The notes under the pieces are model-generated. The model did no database searches, was not told where the DNA came from, and was given only the letters and a program-made list of their open reading frames with translations. The translations under genes were made by a program, and so were the position numbers. From Shewanella nanhaiensis (GTDB lineage: Bacteria; Pseudomonadota; Gammaproteobacteria; Enterobacterales; Shewanellaceae), in NCBI RefSeq assembly GCF_019457885.1, contig NZ_JAHZST010000019.1, positions 38,033 to 102,032 of the forward strand: 64,000 nt of DNA, read 5' to 3'. Below are positions 34,401-43,912 of this stretch, one piece after another. Positions within the stretch are counted from its first letter, which is position 1. Every line of letters starts with the position of its first letter.

Positions 34401-35492
34401 CTATACGTTAAATAGGAAATGCATAACATCGCCATCTTTAACGATGTAAGTTTTACCTTCAACTCTTAACTTACCCGCTTCCTTAGCGCCAGCTTCACCT
34501 TTATAGGTAATGAAGTCATCGTAAGCCATCACTTGAGCACGAATGAAGCCACGCTCAAAATCGGTATGGATAACACCAGCAGCTTTTGGTGCACTCGCGC
34601 CAACAGGAACAGTCCAAGCACGCACCTCTTTAACACCTGCTGTAAAGTAAGTTTGCAGCGTCAATAGGTCGTAACCGGCACGAATAACACGATCTAAGCC
34701 TGGCTCTTCCAAACCAAGATCAGCCATAAACTCTTCGCGATCCTCTGCATCCATCTCTGCAAGCTCTGACTCAATTGCAGCACAAACAGCAACAACAACA
34801 GCATTCTCTTTAGCAGCAATTTCACGAACGGTATCTAAATGTGGATTGTTTTCAAACCCATCTTCGGCAACGTTAGCAATATACATAGTAGGCTTAAGCG
34901 TCAGGAAGTTCAGATACGCAACGGCAGCTAACTCCTCTTTACTTAGCTCCATAGAGCGCAGCATGTCACCTTCATCAAGCACTGGGCGCATCTTTTCAAG
35001 TACAGAAACTTCAAACTTCGCATCGGCGTCGCCACCTTTAGCACGTTTGGCCTGACGAGTGATCGCACGCTCACAAGAGTCAAGATCCGCTAATGCAAGT
35101 TCAGTGTTAATCACTTCAATATCTGAAGCTGGTGAAACTTTATTGGCAACGTGAACGATATTGTCATCTTCGAAACAACGTACAACGTGACCAATGGCAT
35201 CCGTTTCACGAATGTTAGCGAGGAACTTGTTTCCTAGACCTTCACCTTTAGAAGCACCAGCAACTAGACCTGCAATATCCACAAATTCCATGGTTGTTGG
35301 TAGTACACGTTCAGGGTTAACTATCTGAGCTAATGCATCCAAACGAGCATCAGGTACAGGCACAACACCAGTATTTGGTTCAATAGTACAAAACGGGAAG
35401 TTAGACGCTTCGATGCCCGCTTTAGTTAACGCATTGAATAATGTTGATTTACCTACGTTTGGCAAGCCTACAATGCCACATTTAAAACCCAT
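34401..35492 (-). CDS. ychF: Redox-regulated ATPase YchF
   Basis: A 363-residue Obg-family P-loop protein that binds ATP in preference to GTP and associates with ribosomes. GLPNVGKST near residue 8 is the G1 loop; the G4-like region NVAEDGFENN lacks the usual NKxD motif, as expected for YchF, and a C-terminal TGS-like domain follows (TVPVGASAPKAAG... IVKDGDVMHFLFNV). ATG 35492 (MGFKCGIVG) matches the family; an ATG seven codons upstream is less likely. In E. coli it is next to pth, as here (pth lies 126 bases upstream). Confidence 0.97.
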   Translation of the reverse strand: MGFKCGIVGLPNVGKSTLFNALTKAGIEASNFPFCTIEPNTGVVPVPDARLDALAQIVNPERVLPTTMEFVDIAGLVAGASKGEGLGNKFLANIRETDAIGHVVRCFEDDNIVHVANKVSPASDIEVINTELALADLDSCERAITRQAKRAKGGDADAKFEVSVLEKMRPVLDEGDMLRSMELSKEELAAVAYLNFLTLKPTMYIANVAEDGFENNPHLDTVREIAAKENAVVVAVCAAIESELAEMDAEDREEFMADLGLEEPGLDRVIRAGYDLLTLQTYFTAGVKEVRAWTVPVGASAPKAAGVIHTDFERGFIRAQVMAYDDFITYKGEAGAKEAGKLRVEGKTYIVKDGDVMHFLFNV

Positions 35493-35618
35493 ATCGTTTA
35501 CCTTTAATATCAATTACAAACTAACAGGGTCACTGCCAATTTGGGTATATACAAAGCCGCCATCGGCGACTTAATCAAATTCTTGCCGCCTTAATCTAAT
35601 GATCAAGACGAGACTATT

Positions 35619-36203
35619 TTAAGCCTTATAAGCGTGCAACCGGTTCATGGCCTTGGCCATATCTTGGTTAAAGAGCACCTCAGTTGACCTAACTGCTTCA
35701 TCAATCACATCTTCAATCGCTGTCTGCTCTGTCCCCGGTGCTTTACCTAAGACATAGTTGCTCACTTGACTTTTATCACCAGGGTGACCAATACCGATAC
35801 GAAGTCGATAAAAGCCTTTATTGTTAGCGAGACTTGCGATGATATCTTTCAAACCATTATGGCCACCATGACCACCACCAAGTTTAAACTTGGCAACACC
35901 TGGCTCCATATCCAGCTCATCATGAGCCACTAATATTTCATCAGCCTCAATACGAAAGAAGTTAGCCATCGCCCCTACGGACTTACCACTAAGATTCATA
36001 AACGTACTTGGGATCAGCAGACGCACATCTTTTCCATGTAGCGTCACTCTTGCCGTCAGACCAAAATATTTACTATCTGCAACTAAGGTTGCGCCGCATA
36101 CTCTCGCTAACTCTTGTACGTACCATGCGCCAGCATTATGTCTAGTCTGAGCGTATTTTTCGCCCGGATTTGCGAGCCCAACTATTAGTTTTATATTACT
36201 CAT
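35619..36203 (-). CDS. pth: Peptidyl-tRNA hydrolase
   Basis: A 194-residue enzyme that releases tRNAs from peptidyl-tRNA dropped by the ribosome. IVGLANPGEKYAQTRHNAGAW at the N-terminus contains the catalytic His near residue 23, and LSGKSVGAM, AHDELDMEPG and GGGHGGHNGLKDI are the other conserved blocks. ATG 36203 gives the standard length. It is upstream of ychF on the same strand; the two often form an operon in gammaproteobacteria. The spacer 36204-36484 upstream carries no gene. Confidence 0.97.
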   Translation of the reverse strand: MSNIKLIVGLANPGEKYAQTRHNAGAWYVQELARVCGATLVADSKYFGLTARVTLHGKDVRLLIPSTFMNLSGKSVGAMANFFRIEADEILVAHDELDMEPGVAKFKLGGGHGGHNGLKDIIASLANNKGFYRLRIGIGHPGDKSQVSNYVLGKAPGTEQTAIEDVIDEAVRSTEVLFNQDMAKAMNRLHAYKA

Positions 36204-36416
36204 TCAGCCTATTCTTTGGTTCGATGTGACTTAGCACTGCCAGCCTTTTTTCATTAGCGGTTCCGCCAAATAAAAAGCACTATGCAGATAAAAACGCGGC
36301 ATTTTAACACTCAATGACCCAGTCAACAAACTATTAGCAGTCACCTCAGTATCAGCAGAGGAATTAAAAGTAACAATGGGAGATGAATATAAGCTATAAA
36401 GAGGTAAAACTAGCGC

Positions 36417-36444
36417 TGGCTTTTGCCACAGCAGACAAAAGCCA
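36417..36444 (-). terminator. Possible terminator after the ubiquinone hydroxylase gene
   Basis: Arms TGGCTTTTG / CAAAAGCCA around a ten-base loop, downstream of the stop on the minus strand. A short T-run follows only weakly, so strength is unclear. Confidence 0.5.
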
Positions 36445-36484
36445 AATACTAATGAGTATAAAAAGTCGCCCTATTAAAGCAGCG

Positions 36485-37678
36485 TTATTTAAGTCCCATC
36501 GCATACATAAGCACATGCTTTTTTATCGGAGAGTCGATGTTAGCGATTTTCAATGCAGTATTTCGCATCACTTTTAATGGCAGCAGCTCATTACTAAAGC
36601 CTGCATAGAAAAGATCCATTGCCGTCATCATCAACTGGTTATCTTGATAACGTAACTTCTCATAAGCCTTTAATGTTCCCTCTTCCCACCAAGCTTTACC
36701 TTGACTCAGACTTGAGGATACCGATGAGATAATCGCCTCTACATCTTTAAAGCCAATATTAACTCCCTGACCAGCAAGCGGGTTAATGGTATGGGCCGCA
36801 TCTCCCAAAATCACCACATTGTCTGAATAGTAAGTTTGTGCATGACGTCTGGTGAGTTTAAAACTTCCCTTCTGCAGGACCTCGAAATCTCTATCTAGCC
36901 TTGCAGGAAAATGCCGCTTAATCTGTTCACCTAACGCCTTTTCACTCATCAAGGACAGTTGCGCGATCCGATTTGCATCATCATACCAAACTAAAGAGGC
37001 ATGATTACCGGGCAGAGGCAGTAAAGACCTTGGACCATTTGGGGTAAACTGCTGCCAAGTAACATCTTGCTGGTCTTGCGCTGTTTTAATGTTAATCAAC
37101 ATCGCCGATTGCGCATAATCCCAACCAGTCAATCCAATACCAGCCCACTGCCTCACTTGCGAGTTAGCTCCGTCGGCGCCCACAAGCAACTTAGCCTCTA
37201 TGCAAGTCGCATTATTAAGGTGCACCACCACAGCATCATGACGGCTAAAACGCTCAACTCTGACCGGCGACAAAAGCTCAATATTGTCATACTGCTTAAA
37301 CTGCTCCCAAAGGGAAAGTTGAATAAGTCGGTTCTCTACAATATGGCCAAGATGTGTCACACCAACCTGATCTGCGTGAAACTGGGTGATAAATCCCTCC
37401 AGCTCCCAGGTCTCAAGCCCTAAATAAGCAGCCCTTCGCATTTGACTTAACCCAGCAAGGGCTCCTAAGCGCTCTAGCAAATTCTCAGATGCCACGCTCA
37501 CTGCGGAAACACGAATATCTATCTCTTGCTTATCGTTATAGGGTTCTGGCTCAAAAGCCTCAATAACTGCGATATTAAGCCCCAACTGCGCTAAACCAAT
37601 AGCCGTTGCAGCCCCCACCATACCACCACCAAGAATGACAACATCTTTGCTAATTGGCTTAACTTGTGACTCACTCAC
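36485..37678 (-). CDS. ubiF: FAD-dependent ubiquinone biosynthesis hydroxylase (UbiH/UbiF family)
   Basis: A 397-residue flavoprotein monooxygenase acting late in ubiquinone synthesis, probably hydroxylating the benzoquinol ring. It has the FAD GGGMVGAATAIGLAQLG motif near residue 16, a DG-containing segment (VGADGANSQVRQW), and GDAAHTINPLAGQGVNIGF near residue 290. Three paralogues (UbiH, UbiI, UbiF) share these motifs; I call UbiF because in E. coli ubiF stands between the Met-Leu-Gln tRNA array and miaB, the same neighbourhood. Start is GTG 37678. The gene is divergent from the small exported protein at 37876. Confidence 0.8.
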   Translation of the reverse strand: MSESQVKPISKDVVILGGGMVGAATAIGLAQLGLNIAVIEAFEPEPYNDKQEIDIRVSAVSVASENLLERLGALAGLSQMRRAAYLGLETWELEGFITQFHADQVGVTHLGHIVENRLIQLSLWEQFKQYDNIELLSPVRVERFSRHDAVVVHLNNATCIEAKLLVGADGANSQVRQWAGIGLTGWDYAQSAMLINIKTAQDQQDVTWQQFTPNGPRSLLPLPGNHASLVWYDDANRIAQLSLMSEKALGEQIKRHFPARLDRDFEVLQKGSFKLTRRHAQTYYSDNVVILGDAAHTINPLAGQGVNIGFKDVEAIISSVSSSLSQGKAWWEEGTLKAYEKLRYQDNQLMMTAMDLFYAGFSNELLPLKVMRNTALKIANIDSPIKKHVLMYAMGLK

Positions 37679-37875
37679 TATTGAATTCCCATTCCATTAT
37701 CTCTTTTATCCAGATTTAAACGCTCAACTATGACTGGAACATTTAAATAAGTATGTAAATGTTGCTAACTCCACAAAAGCTCACACACGCTTACAAACAG
37801 ACCCATTTGCACATAGGAGTTTGTCTTACACTCAATCCATCGAACAAACCTGAACTGATTATAAGTGAGCCAATT

Positions 37876-38178
37876 ATGAAAATCATGACACCATTTGCCC
37901 TACTTGCAGCAAGCCTACTTCCACTGACTGCAAGCGCTGACTTAGCTAAACAACAAAACAGAGCCGAGCCAATGGAAACAATCACTGTAACCTATAGAGA
38001 ACCATCAGATTATGCCCTATATCAATATACGACGGATATGTTAGTCAATTTTAGATTGCAGATCCAAGCCGATATCTATCAGCAAGCCCATACAAGCATC
38101 ATGAAAATGGCCAATACAACCCCTTATATGTCAGCAATGAATCAAACTCCTGAGCAGGAACAAAGCAGCACTGAGTAG
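37876..38178 (+). CDS. Small exported protein of unknown function
   Basis: About 100 residues with a signal peptide (MKIMTPFALLAASLLPLTA, cleavage near ASA), so it is probably periplasmic. The mature part is polar, without Cys, with a METITVTYREPSDYALY core, and ends in a Gln/Glu-rich tail. I choose ATG 37876 because the signal peptide starts there; an upstream in-frame ATG at 37759 would add 39 residues with no export logic. No family recognised. It lies between ubiF (divergent) and miaB (same strand, 99 bases downstream). Confidence 0.6.
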   Translation: MKIMTPFALLAASLLPLTASADLAKQQNRAEPMETITVTYREPSDYALYQYTTDMLVNFRLQIQADIYQQAHTSIMKMANTTPYMSAMNQTPEQEQSSTE

Positions 38179-38277
38179 ATAATTTTCAATTAAACAGTCC
38201 AAAAGCTGGTCAGTACCCTGCTCAAGGGGTAAAATGTTGCGCTATTTTTCCCGTGGTACCAAGAGTGACATAAACTG

Positions 38278-39702
38278 ATGAGCAAGAAACTCCATATTAA
38301 AACCTGGGGCTGTCAGATGAATGAGTATGACTCATCTAAGATGGCTGATCTGATGGATGAGTATAAAGGGTACACCCTAACAGAAGAGGCTGAAGAGGCT
38401 GATGTACTTCTGCTAAATACCTGCTCTATCCGTGAAAAAGCTCAGGAAAAGGTGTTCCATCAACTTGGGCGCTGGAAAAAACTAAAAGATAAGAACCCCA
38501 ACCTTATTATTGGTGTTGGTGGCTGTGTCGCATCACAAGAGGGCAAAGTGATTAAAGATCGCGCCCAGTGTGTCGATCTGATCTTCGGCCCTCAAACACT
38601 TCACCGCCTGCCAGAGATGATCGATCAGATCGAAGCAGGAGGTAAAGCCGTCATCGATGTGAGCTTCCCTGAAATAGAAAAGTTTGACCGTCTGCCAGAA
38701 CCGCGCGCCGATGGCCCAAGTGCTTTCGTATCAATTATGGAAGGTTGCAGCAAGTATTGCTCTTTCTGCGTCGTGCCTTATACACGTGGTGAAGAGGTCA
38801 GTCGCCCCCTTGATGACGTTATTCTAGAGATAGCCCAGTTAGCTGAACAGGGTGTGCGTGAAGTAAACCTGTTAGGTCAAAACGTTAACGCATACCGCGG
38901 CGCAACTCATGATGATGAGATCTGTACCTTTGCAGAATTACTTCGTTATGTTGCGGCAATTGATGGCATAGATAGGCTGCGTTTTACCACCAGCCACCCA
39001 ATTGAATTTACTCAAGATATTATCGATGTTTACGAAGATACCCCTGAACTGGTTAGCTTCCTTCATCTGCCTGTTCAATCGGGCTCAGATAGAATTTTGA
39101 CCCAGATGAAACGTGGTCATATGGCAATCGAGTACAAGTCTATTATTCGTCGTCTACGCAAGGCTCGTCCAGATATTCAGGTCAGTTCAGATTTCATCAT
39201 CGGCTTCCCGGGTGAGTCCAAGCAAGATTTTGAAGACACCATGAAGTTGATTGAAGATGTTCAATTTGATCATAGCTTTAGCTTTATCTACAGTGCACGT
39301 CCAGGCACCCCAGCCTCGGATCTGCCCGATGATGTAACCCTTGATGAGAAGAAAGAGCGTTTAGCTATCTTACAAGACAGAATAACCCAACAAGCGATGC
39401 GCTATAGTCGTCAGATGCTTGGTACGGTTCAGCGTATTCTAGTCGAAGGCCCTTCGGTTAAAAACCCGATGGAGTTAAGAGGCCGTACAGAGACAAGTCG
39501 TGTGGTTAATTTCGAGGCCGATCCTAAGCATATTGGCAGTTTCGTCGATGTAGAGATTGTAGATGTATATACAAACTCACTAAGAGGTAACTTCATTCGC
39601 GGAGAAGATGAGATGGATCTTAGACGTTCACTACGTCCATCAGATATTCTTGCTAAACATAAGAAAGATGACGAACTAGGTGTGACTCAGTATATCCCTT
39701 AA
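38278..39702 (+). CDS. miaB: tRNA-2-methylthio-N6-dimethylallyladenosine synthase MiaB
   Basis: A 474-residue radical-SAM methylthiotransferase that adds a methylthio group to i6A37 of tRNAs reading UNN codons. The N-terminal domain (TWGCQMNEYDS, NTCSIREKA, GCVASQ) holds three Cys for one iron-sulfur cluster, the radical-SAM Cys motif is GCSKYCSFCVVPYTRG near residue 155, and a C-terminal TRAM-like domain follows. Length is standard. Followed by a terminator, so ybeZ has a separate promoter. Confidence 0.98.
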   Translation: MSKKLHIKTWGCQMNEYDSSKMADLMDEYKGYTLTEEAEEADVLLLNTCSIREKAQEKVFHQLGRWKKLKDKNPNLIIGVGGCVASQEGKVIKDRAQCVDLIFGPQTLHRLPEMIDQIEAGGKAVIDVSFPEIEKFDRLPEPRADGPSAFVSIMEGCSKYCSFCVVPYTRGEEVSRPLDDVILEIAQLAEQGVREVNLLGQNVNAYRGATHDDEICTFAELLRYVAAIDGIDRLRFTTSHPIEFTQDIIDVYEDTPELVSFLHLPVQSGSDRILTQMKRGHMAIEYKSIIRRLRKARPDIQVSSDFIIGFPGESKQDFEDTMKLIEDVQFDHSFSFIYSARPGTPASDLPDDVTLDEKKERLAILQDRITQQAMRYSRQMLGTVQRILVEGPSVKNPMELRGRTETSRVVNFEADPKHIGSFVDVEIVDVYTNSLRGNFIRGEDEMDLRRSLRPSDILAKHKKDDELGVTQYIP

Positions 39703-39717
39703 ACTCACACCTTATCT

Positions 39718-39748
39718 GAAAGGGCGGCATAGTTTATGCTGCCTTTTT
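39718..39748 (+). terminator. Terminator after miaB
   Basis: Imperfect stem AAAGG-GCGGCATA / TATGCTGCCTTT followed by TTTTT. Confidence 0.8.
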
Positions 39749-39838
39749 CGTCTCTATTGTGCCGGTAAATACCATTAGCAATTGTCCTGTTTCGCTCGTA
39801 AACTGTGAGTATATGTCTATGCTCATCTGGAGTAATTT

Positions 39839-40882
39839 TTGTCTAACAAGTTAACCACGCTTAACCTATATCTTGAGCCAGCCGATACTCGCCGTTTATT
39901 GTCTCTATGCGGTCCATTTGATGACAATATTAAGCAGTTAGAGCGCCGAATTGGTGTCGAGATCAGCTACCGTGATAACCATTTTCAAATTGTAGGCCAA
40001 GCAAAGAACTGTTTAAGTGTCAATAACCTGCTTAAGTCCCTCTATGTTGAGACACAATCTGTTAAGGGCAGTACACCTGATTTAGAGCCTGATACAGTGC
40101 ACCTTGCCATTCAAGAAGCCGTGGCTCTGGAAGCTGAACTGCCAAGAGATGACAAAGAGCTCTATATAAAGACCAAGCGTGGCGTGATTAAGCCTCGCAA
40201 TCCTAATCAAAGCGATTACGTCGCCAATATCGCGACCCACGACATCACATTTGGTATTGGTCCTGCGGGCACAGGTAAAACCTACCTTGCCGTCGCAGCA
40301 GCTGTTGATGCCTTAGAGCGTCAAGAGGTTCGCCGCATATTACTGACTCGCCCAGCCGTTGAGGCGGGAGAGAAACTTGGCTTCCTGCCCGGTGACTTAA
40401 GTCAGAAGGTCGATCCATACCTTCGACCTCTTTACGATGCACTGTTTGAGATGATGGGCTTTGAAAAAGTAGAGCGTTTGATTGAACGTAATGTGATTGA
40501 GGTCGCTCCACTGGCTTATATGCGTGGACGCACCCTTAATGATGCCTTTATCATCCTCGATGAGAGCCAAAACACTACCGTTGAGCAGATGAAGATGTTT
40601 CTCACCCGTATTGGCTTTAACTCTCGTGCCGTTATTACAGGGGATATTACTCAAATAGATCTGCCAAAACATCAAAAGTCTGGCTTACGCCATGCCATTG
40701 AAGTGCTCAGTGAAGTCGAAGAGATAAGCTTTAATTTTTTCCAAGCAAAAGATGTGGTTCGCCACCCTGTTGTGGCCAGAATCGTAGAAGCTTACGAAGA
40801 GCACGATCAAAAAGCTCAAATTGCCAAAGCTAAACGTGAAAACCATTACAAGCTTCAGGAAGCCACAGAAAATGAGCACTAG
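39839..40882 (+). CDS. ybeZ: PhoH-like ATPase YbeZ
   Basis: A 347-residue PhoH-family protein, a P-loop ATPase linked to RNA metabolism and ribosome maturation through its neighbour YbeY. The Walker A GPAGTGKTYLAVA is near residue 140, and Walker B FIILDESQNTT near residue 237. The N-terminal KH-like domain starts LNLYLEPADTRRLLSL. The start is TTG 39839, preceded by GGAG at seven bases; no ATG lies near. It overlaps ybeY by 11 bases. Confidence 0.93.
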   Translation: MSNKLTTLNLYLEPADTRRLLSLCGPFDDNIKQLERRIGVEISYRDNHFQIVGQAKNCLSVNNLLKSLYVETQSVKGSTPDLEPDTVHLAIQEAVALEAELPRDDKELYIKTKRGVIKPRNPNQSDYVANIATHDITFGIGPAGTGKTYLAVAAAVDALERQEVRRILLTRPAVEAGEKLGFLPGDLSQKVDPYLRPLYDALFEMMGFEKVERLIERNVIEVAPLAYMRGRTLNDAFIILDESQNTTVEQMKMFLTRIGFNSRAVITGDITQIDLPKHQKSGLRHAIEVLSEVEEISFNFFQAKDVVRHPVVARIVEAYEEHDQKAQIAKAKRENHYKLQEATENEH

Positions 40883-41348
40883 CCACACTAAGCTTGAATT
40901 GGCACTCGATCTTCAGATTGCGACAGATAATAAACAGCTACCGACGCAACAAGATTTTGAACTTTGGGTGCGCACCGCACTCAGAAGCACCATGGCAGAG
41001 GCTGAATTGACCATACGAGTTGTCGATACGGCAGAAAGTCAGGCGCTTAACTCGACCTATAGAGGAAAAGATAAGCCCACAAATGTACTATCATTCCCTT
41101 TTGAAGCACCCGCTGAAATTGAGATCCCTTTGCTAGGTGATTTAATCATCTGTGCATCGGTGGTTGAACACGAAGCAATACAGCAAAACAAGCCCTTACA
41201 AGCACATTGGGCTCACATGGTTGTACATGGTTGTCTTCATCTGCTAGGGTATGATCATATTAACGATATCGAAGCTGAAGAGATGGAGTCAATTGAGACT
41301 CAACTCATTGAAAGCTTAGGTTTTAACAATCCATACAAGGAACAATAA
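40872..41348 (+). CDS. ybeY: Endoribonuclease YbeY
   Basis: A 158-residue metal-dependent RNase that matures the 3' end of 16S rRNA and takes part in ribosome quality control. The zinc site is HGCLHLLGYDH near residue 116 (three His in H-x3-H-x5-H), with the preceding TNVLSFPFE block. ATG 40872 lies within the ybeZ end and is preceded by AGGAAG; an in-frame ATG at 40821 is inside ybeZ and unlikely. The order ybeZ-ybeY-corC-lnt is as in E. coli. Confidence 0.95.
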   Translation: MSTSHTKLELALDLQIATDNKQLPTQQDFELWVRTALRSTMAEAELTIRVVDTAESQALNSTYRGKDKPTNVLSFPFEAPAEIEIPLLGDLIICASVVEHEAIQQNKPLQAHWAHMVVHGCLHLLGYDHINDIEAEEMESIETQLIESLGFNNPYKEQ

Positions 41349-41399
41349 TTGATCTGTGTTTGGCAATAGTTGCTAAATAGTTTAGATCAGGTAAACACT

Positions 41400-42275
41400 A
41401 TGAGTGATGATATCCCACCGAGTACCAGCGCCCAAAAGAAGAGCTGGTTAGATAAAGTAAGTCAGTTGTTTCAGGGCGAGCCTCAAAGTCGCGATGATCT
41501 TGTTGAAGTAATACACGATGCCGAGCTTCGTGAAGTTATATCAGAAGATACGCGAGAGATGATTAAAGGTGTCTTAGAAGTATCCGATCTACGCGTAAGG
41601 GATATCATGATCCCAAGAGCGCAGATAGTCGCACTTCAAATAGATGATTCGGTAACAGAACTTCTCTCTACCGTCATAAGTTCTGCACACTCACGCTTTC
41701 CAGTGGTTAACGAAGATAAAGATCATATTGAAGGTATTTTGCTTGCAAAAGACCTACTCCAATATGGATTTAAGAACAGTGATGAGCCTTTCTCTTTAAG
41801 CCAAGTTATCCGCCCAGCTGTTGTTGTTCCCGAGAGTAAACGTGTTGATGTTCTTCTCAAAGAGTTCCGCTCCCAGCGATACCATATGGCGATAGTCGTC
41901 GATGAATATGGTGGAGTTTCAGGCTTAGTAACTATCGAAGATATTCTCGAAGAGATCGTTGGTGAAATTGAAGATGAGTTCGATCACGACTCAGCCGAAG
42001 AGACTGAGATCCGTAAAGTCAGTAAATTGGTCTATATGATCAAAGCACTGACTCCAATCGAAGACTTCAATGAAAGCTTTAATACCCAGTTCAGTGACGA
42101 AGAGTTCGACACCGTTGGAGGCTTAGTCTCTCACGCCTTTGGCCATCTGCCAGAGCGTAATGAAAAGGTCACCATCGATGGTATTGAATTTACCGTGATC
42201 AGTGCAGATACTCGCAGGTTACTGCAACTTAGGGTCAAACTCCCCGACCCTAGCATCGAAGAGAAAAGCGAATAA
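41400..42275 (+). CDS. corC: CorC/HlyC family CBS-domain protein (YbeX)
   Basis: A 291-residue soluble protein with two CBS domains (RVRDIMIPRAQI at about 70 and the AVVVPESKRVDVLLKEFRSQRYHMAIVVDEYGGVSGLVTIEDI repeat, described by positions 135-185) followed by a CorC-type transporter-associated domain. It was linked to magnesium and cobalt efflux in Salmonella and to ribosome function with ybeY. The start at ATG 41400 (MSDD) has AGG upstream and matches E. coli YbeX; an ATG ten codons earlier is less likely. Fifth in the conserved miaB-lnt gene run. Confidence 0.93.
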   Translation: MSDDIPPSTSAQKKSWLDKVSQLFQGEPQSRDDLVEVIHDAELREVISEDTREMIKGVLEVSDLRVRDIMIPRAQIVALQIDDSVTELLSTVISSAHSRFPVVNEDKDHIEGILLAKDLLQYGFKNSDEPFSLSQVIRPAVVVPESKRVDVLLKEFRSQRYHMAIVVDEYGGVSGLVTIEDILEEIVGEIEDEFDHDSAEETEIRKVSKLVYMIKALTPIEDFNESFNTQFSDEEFDTVGGLVSHAFGHLPERNEKVTIDGIEFTVISADTRRLLQLRVKLPDPSIEEKSE

Positions 42276-42317
42276 CGCCTTTTTGAACTCGATAAACTTT
42301 TCTATGATGAGGCTGGA

Positions 42318-43862
42318 ATGCTGAATAAACTTCGGGCATCCGCCCATCATTCAAAAATACGTCTGGTGCTGGCATACTTTGCCGGTGCCAGTACCGCACT
42401 CGCTTTTGCTCCCTACTCCATATGGCCAATCTACTTAGTCGCCATGGCATTTGCACTGCATTTAAGTCGCACGCTATCCCCCAAACAAAGCTTTAACTTT
42501 TGGCTCAGCTTTGGATTTGGTTGTTTTTCAGTTGGAATAAGCTGGGTCCATGTTAGCATGGATAAATTTGGCGGCCTGCCATTGATTGCCTCTATCGGAC
42601 TCATGGCACTATTAGCCCTTTATCTGGCACTCTATCCCGCTCTAAGCGGCTACCTGCTGCAAAAACTGTCCCCTAAAAACCCGCTCACAAGAAACCTGCT
42701 GCTCTTCCCTGTCCTATGGACACTGACCGAGTGGGCCAGAGGCTGGGTGTTAACGGGATTTCCTTGGTTATGGGCCGGATACTCCCAAACCGAAGGACCA
42801 ATAAAGGAGCTCGCCAGTGTCATTGGCGCACTGGGACTGAGCTACCTTATCGCCATGTTTGCAGGTTCTTTAGCCCTATGTCTGCAGAAACGCTGGCACA
42901 GCGCCGCAATCATCTTACCGCTACTTATCGCTGCAACTTACTTAAGCCCAATGCTCTCAAGCGTTGAAGCTAAAGGGGAGTCAGTTAAGGTAACACTGGT
43001 ACAAGGCAATATTGCCCAAAGCATGAAGTGGGAACCCGAGGCGCTGTGGCCTACCATGCTAAAATACATGGATCTCTCACGACCTGAGCTTGCAGACACA
43101 GACATCTTTATCTGGCCAGAAGCTGCAATTCCAGCGCCTGAGTCCATGGTGGCCGATTTTCTAGATAACGCCAATAAGGTCGCAAATCTGAATAACAGCG
43201 CCATCATCACAGGCATCATCAGCCAGCAGCAAGACAGTTTTTATAATTCACTTATCGTGCTTGGAAACCATGATAAGCCAGAGCAAGAACAAGCCGACTA
43301 CACCATAGGCGGAGGCAACGAGTTTAAGAAGCATCACCTGCTACCTATTGGTGAATTTGTTCCTTTTGAGTCGCTGCTCAGGCCAATCGCCCCATTCTTT
43401 AACCTGCCTATGTCTTCATTTGCCAGAGGCGAATATCAGCAAGCAAACTTAGATGCTGTCGGCCATCAGATAGCCCCAGCCATCTGTTATGAGATAGCTT
43501 TTCCTGAACAGTTAAGAGCCAACGTTAATGAAGATACTGAGTTACTGCTCACAGTCTCCAATGATGCCTGGTTTGGCAGCTCTAACGGTCCACTACAGCA
43601 TATGGAGATAGCCCAGATGCGCTCCATTGAGCTTGGTCGTCCACTGGTCAGAGCCACCAACACTGGCGTCACGGCCGTCGTGGATGAGCACGGCAATATT
43701 ACCCATAGGTTGCCACAATTTGAGGCAGGTGTACTAGTGGCTGATATCCCTTTGGTGAAAGGGAGCACAGCATTTTCTAAATGGGGAGAGTGGCCAATAC
43801 TTCTCTGGTCATCATTGCTCCTTGCTCTCGTTGTTTTCAGAAAAATAAGCAGCAAAACTTAA
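42318..43862 (+). CDS. lnt: Apolipoprotein N-acyltransferase
   Basis: A 514-residue inner-membrane enzyme that adds the third acyl chain to the N-terminal Cys of lipoproteins. The N-terminal half has about eight hydrophobic segments, and the nitrilase-like domain follows: the catalytic Glu in WPEAAIPAP near residue 270, Lys in the HHLLPIGEFVPFE region, and Cys in IAPAICYEIAFPEQ near residue 390. It feeds the pathway of lolB-dependent outer-membrane lipoproteins such as LptE and RlpA. Downstream it meets a convergent chemoreceptor gene. Confidence 0.97.
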   Translation: MLNKLRASAHHSKIRLVLAYFAGASTALAFAPYSIWPIYLVAMAFALHLSRTLSPKQSFNFWLSFGFGCFSVGISWVHVSMDKFGGLPLIASIGLMALLALYLALYPALSGYLLQKLSPKNPLTRNLLLFPVLWTLTEWARGWVLTGFPWLWAGYSQTEGPIKELASVIGALGLSYLIAMFAGSLALCLQKRWHSAAIILPLLIAATYLSPMLSSVEAKGESVKVTLVQGNIAQSMKWEPEALWPTMLKYMDLSRPELADTDIFIWPEAAIPAPESMVADFLDNANKVANLNNSAIITGIISQQQDSFYNSLIVLGNHDKPEQEQADYTIGGGNEFKKHHLLPIGEFVPFESLLRPIAPFFNLPMSSFARGEYQQANLDAVGHQIAPAICYEIAFPEQLRANVNEDTELLLTVSNDAWFGSSNGPLQHMEIAQMRSIELGRPLVRATNTGVTAVVDEHGNITHRLPQFEAGVLVADIPLVKGSTAFSKWGEWPILLWSSLLLALVVFRKISSKT

Positions 43863-43888
43863 CGTCTCAGCTGCTTGCGCTTATATAA

Positions 43889-43912
43889 AGATGCCCGTAA
43901 TTGCGGGCATCT
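43889..43912. terminator. Hairpin between lnt and the chemoreceptor gene
   Basis: Arms AGATGCCCG / CGGGCATCT at the convergent ends of lnt and the receptor gene; its right edge reaches the receptor's stop codon. It lacks a strong T-run, so termination is likely weak or shared. Confidence 0.55.

Noticed and set aside
36383..36577. A 64-residue open frame between pth and ubiF
   Set aside because: It overlaps the ubiF 3' end on the opposite strand and has no ribosome site or domain.
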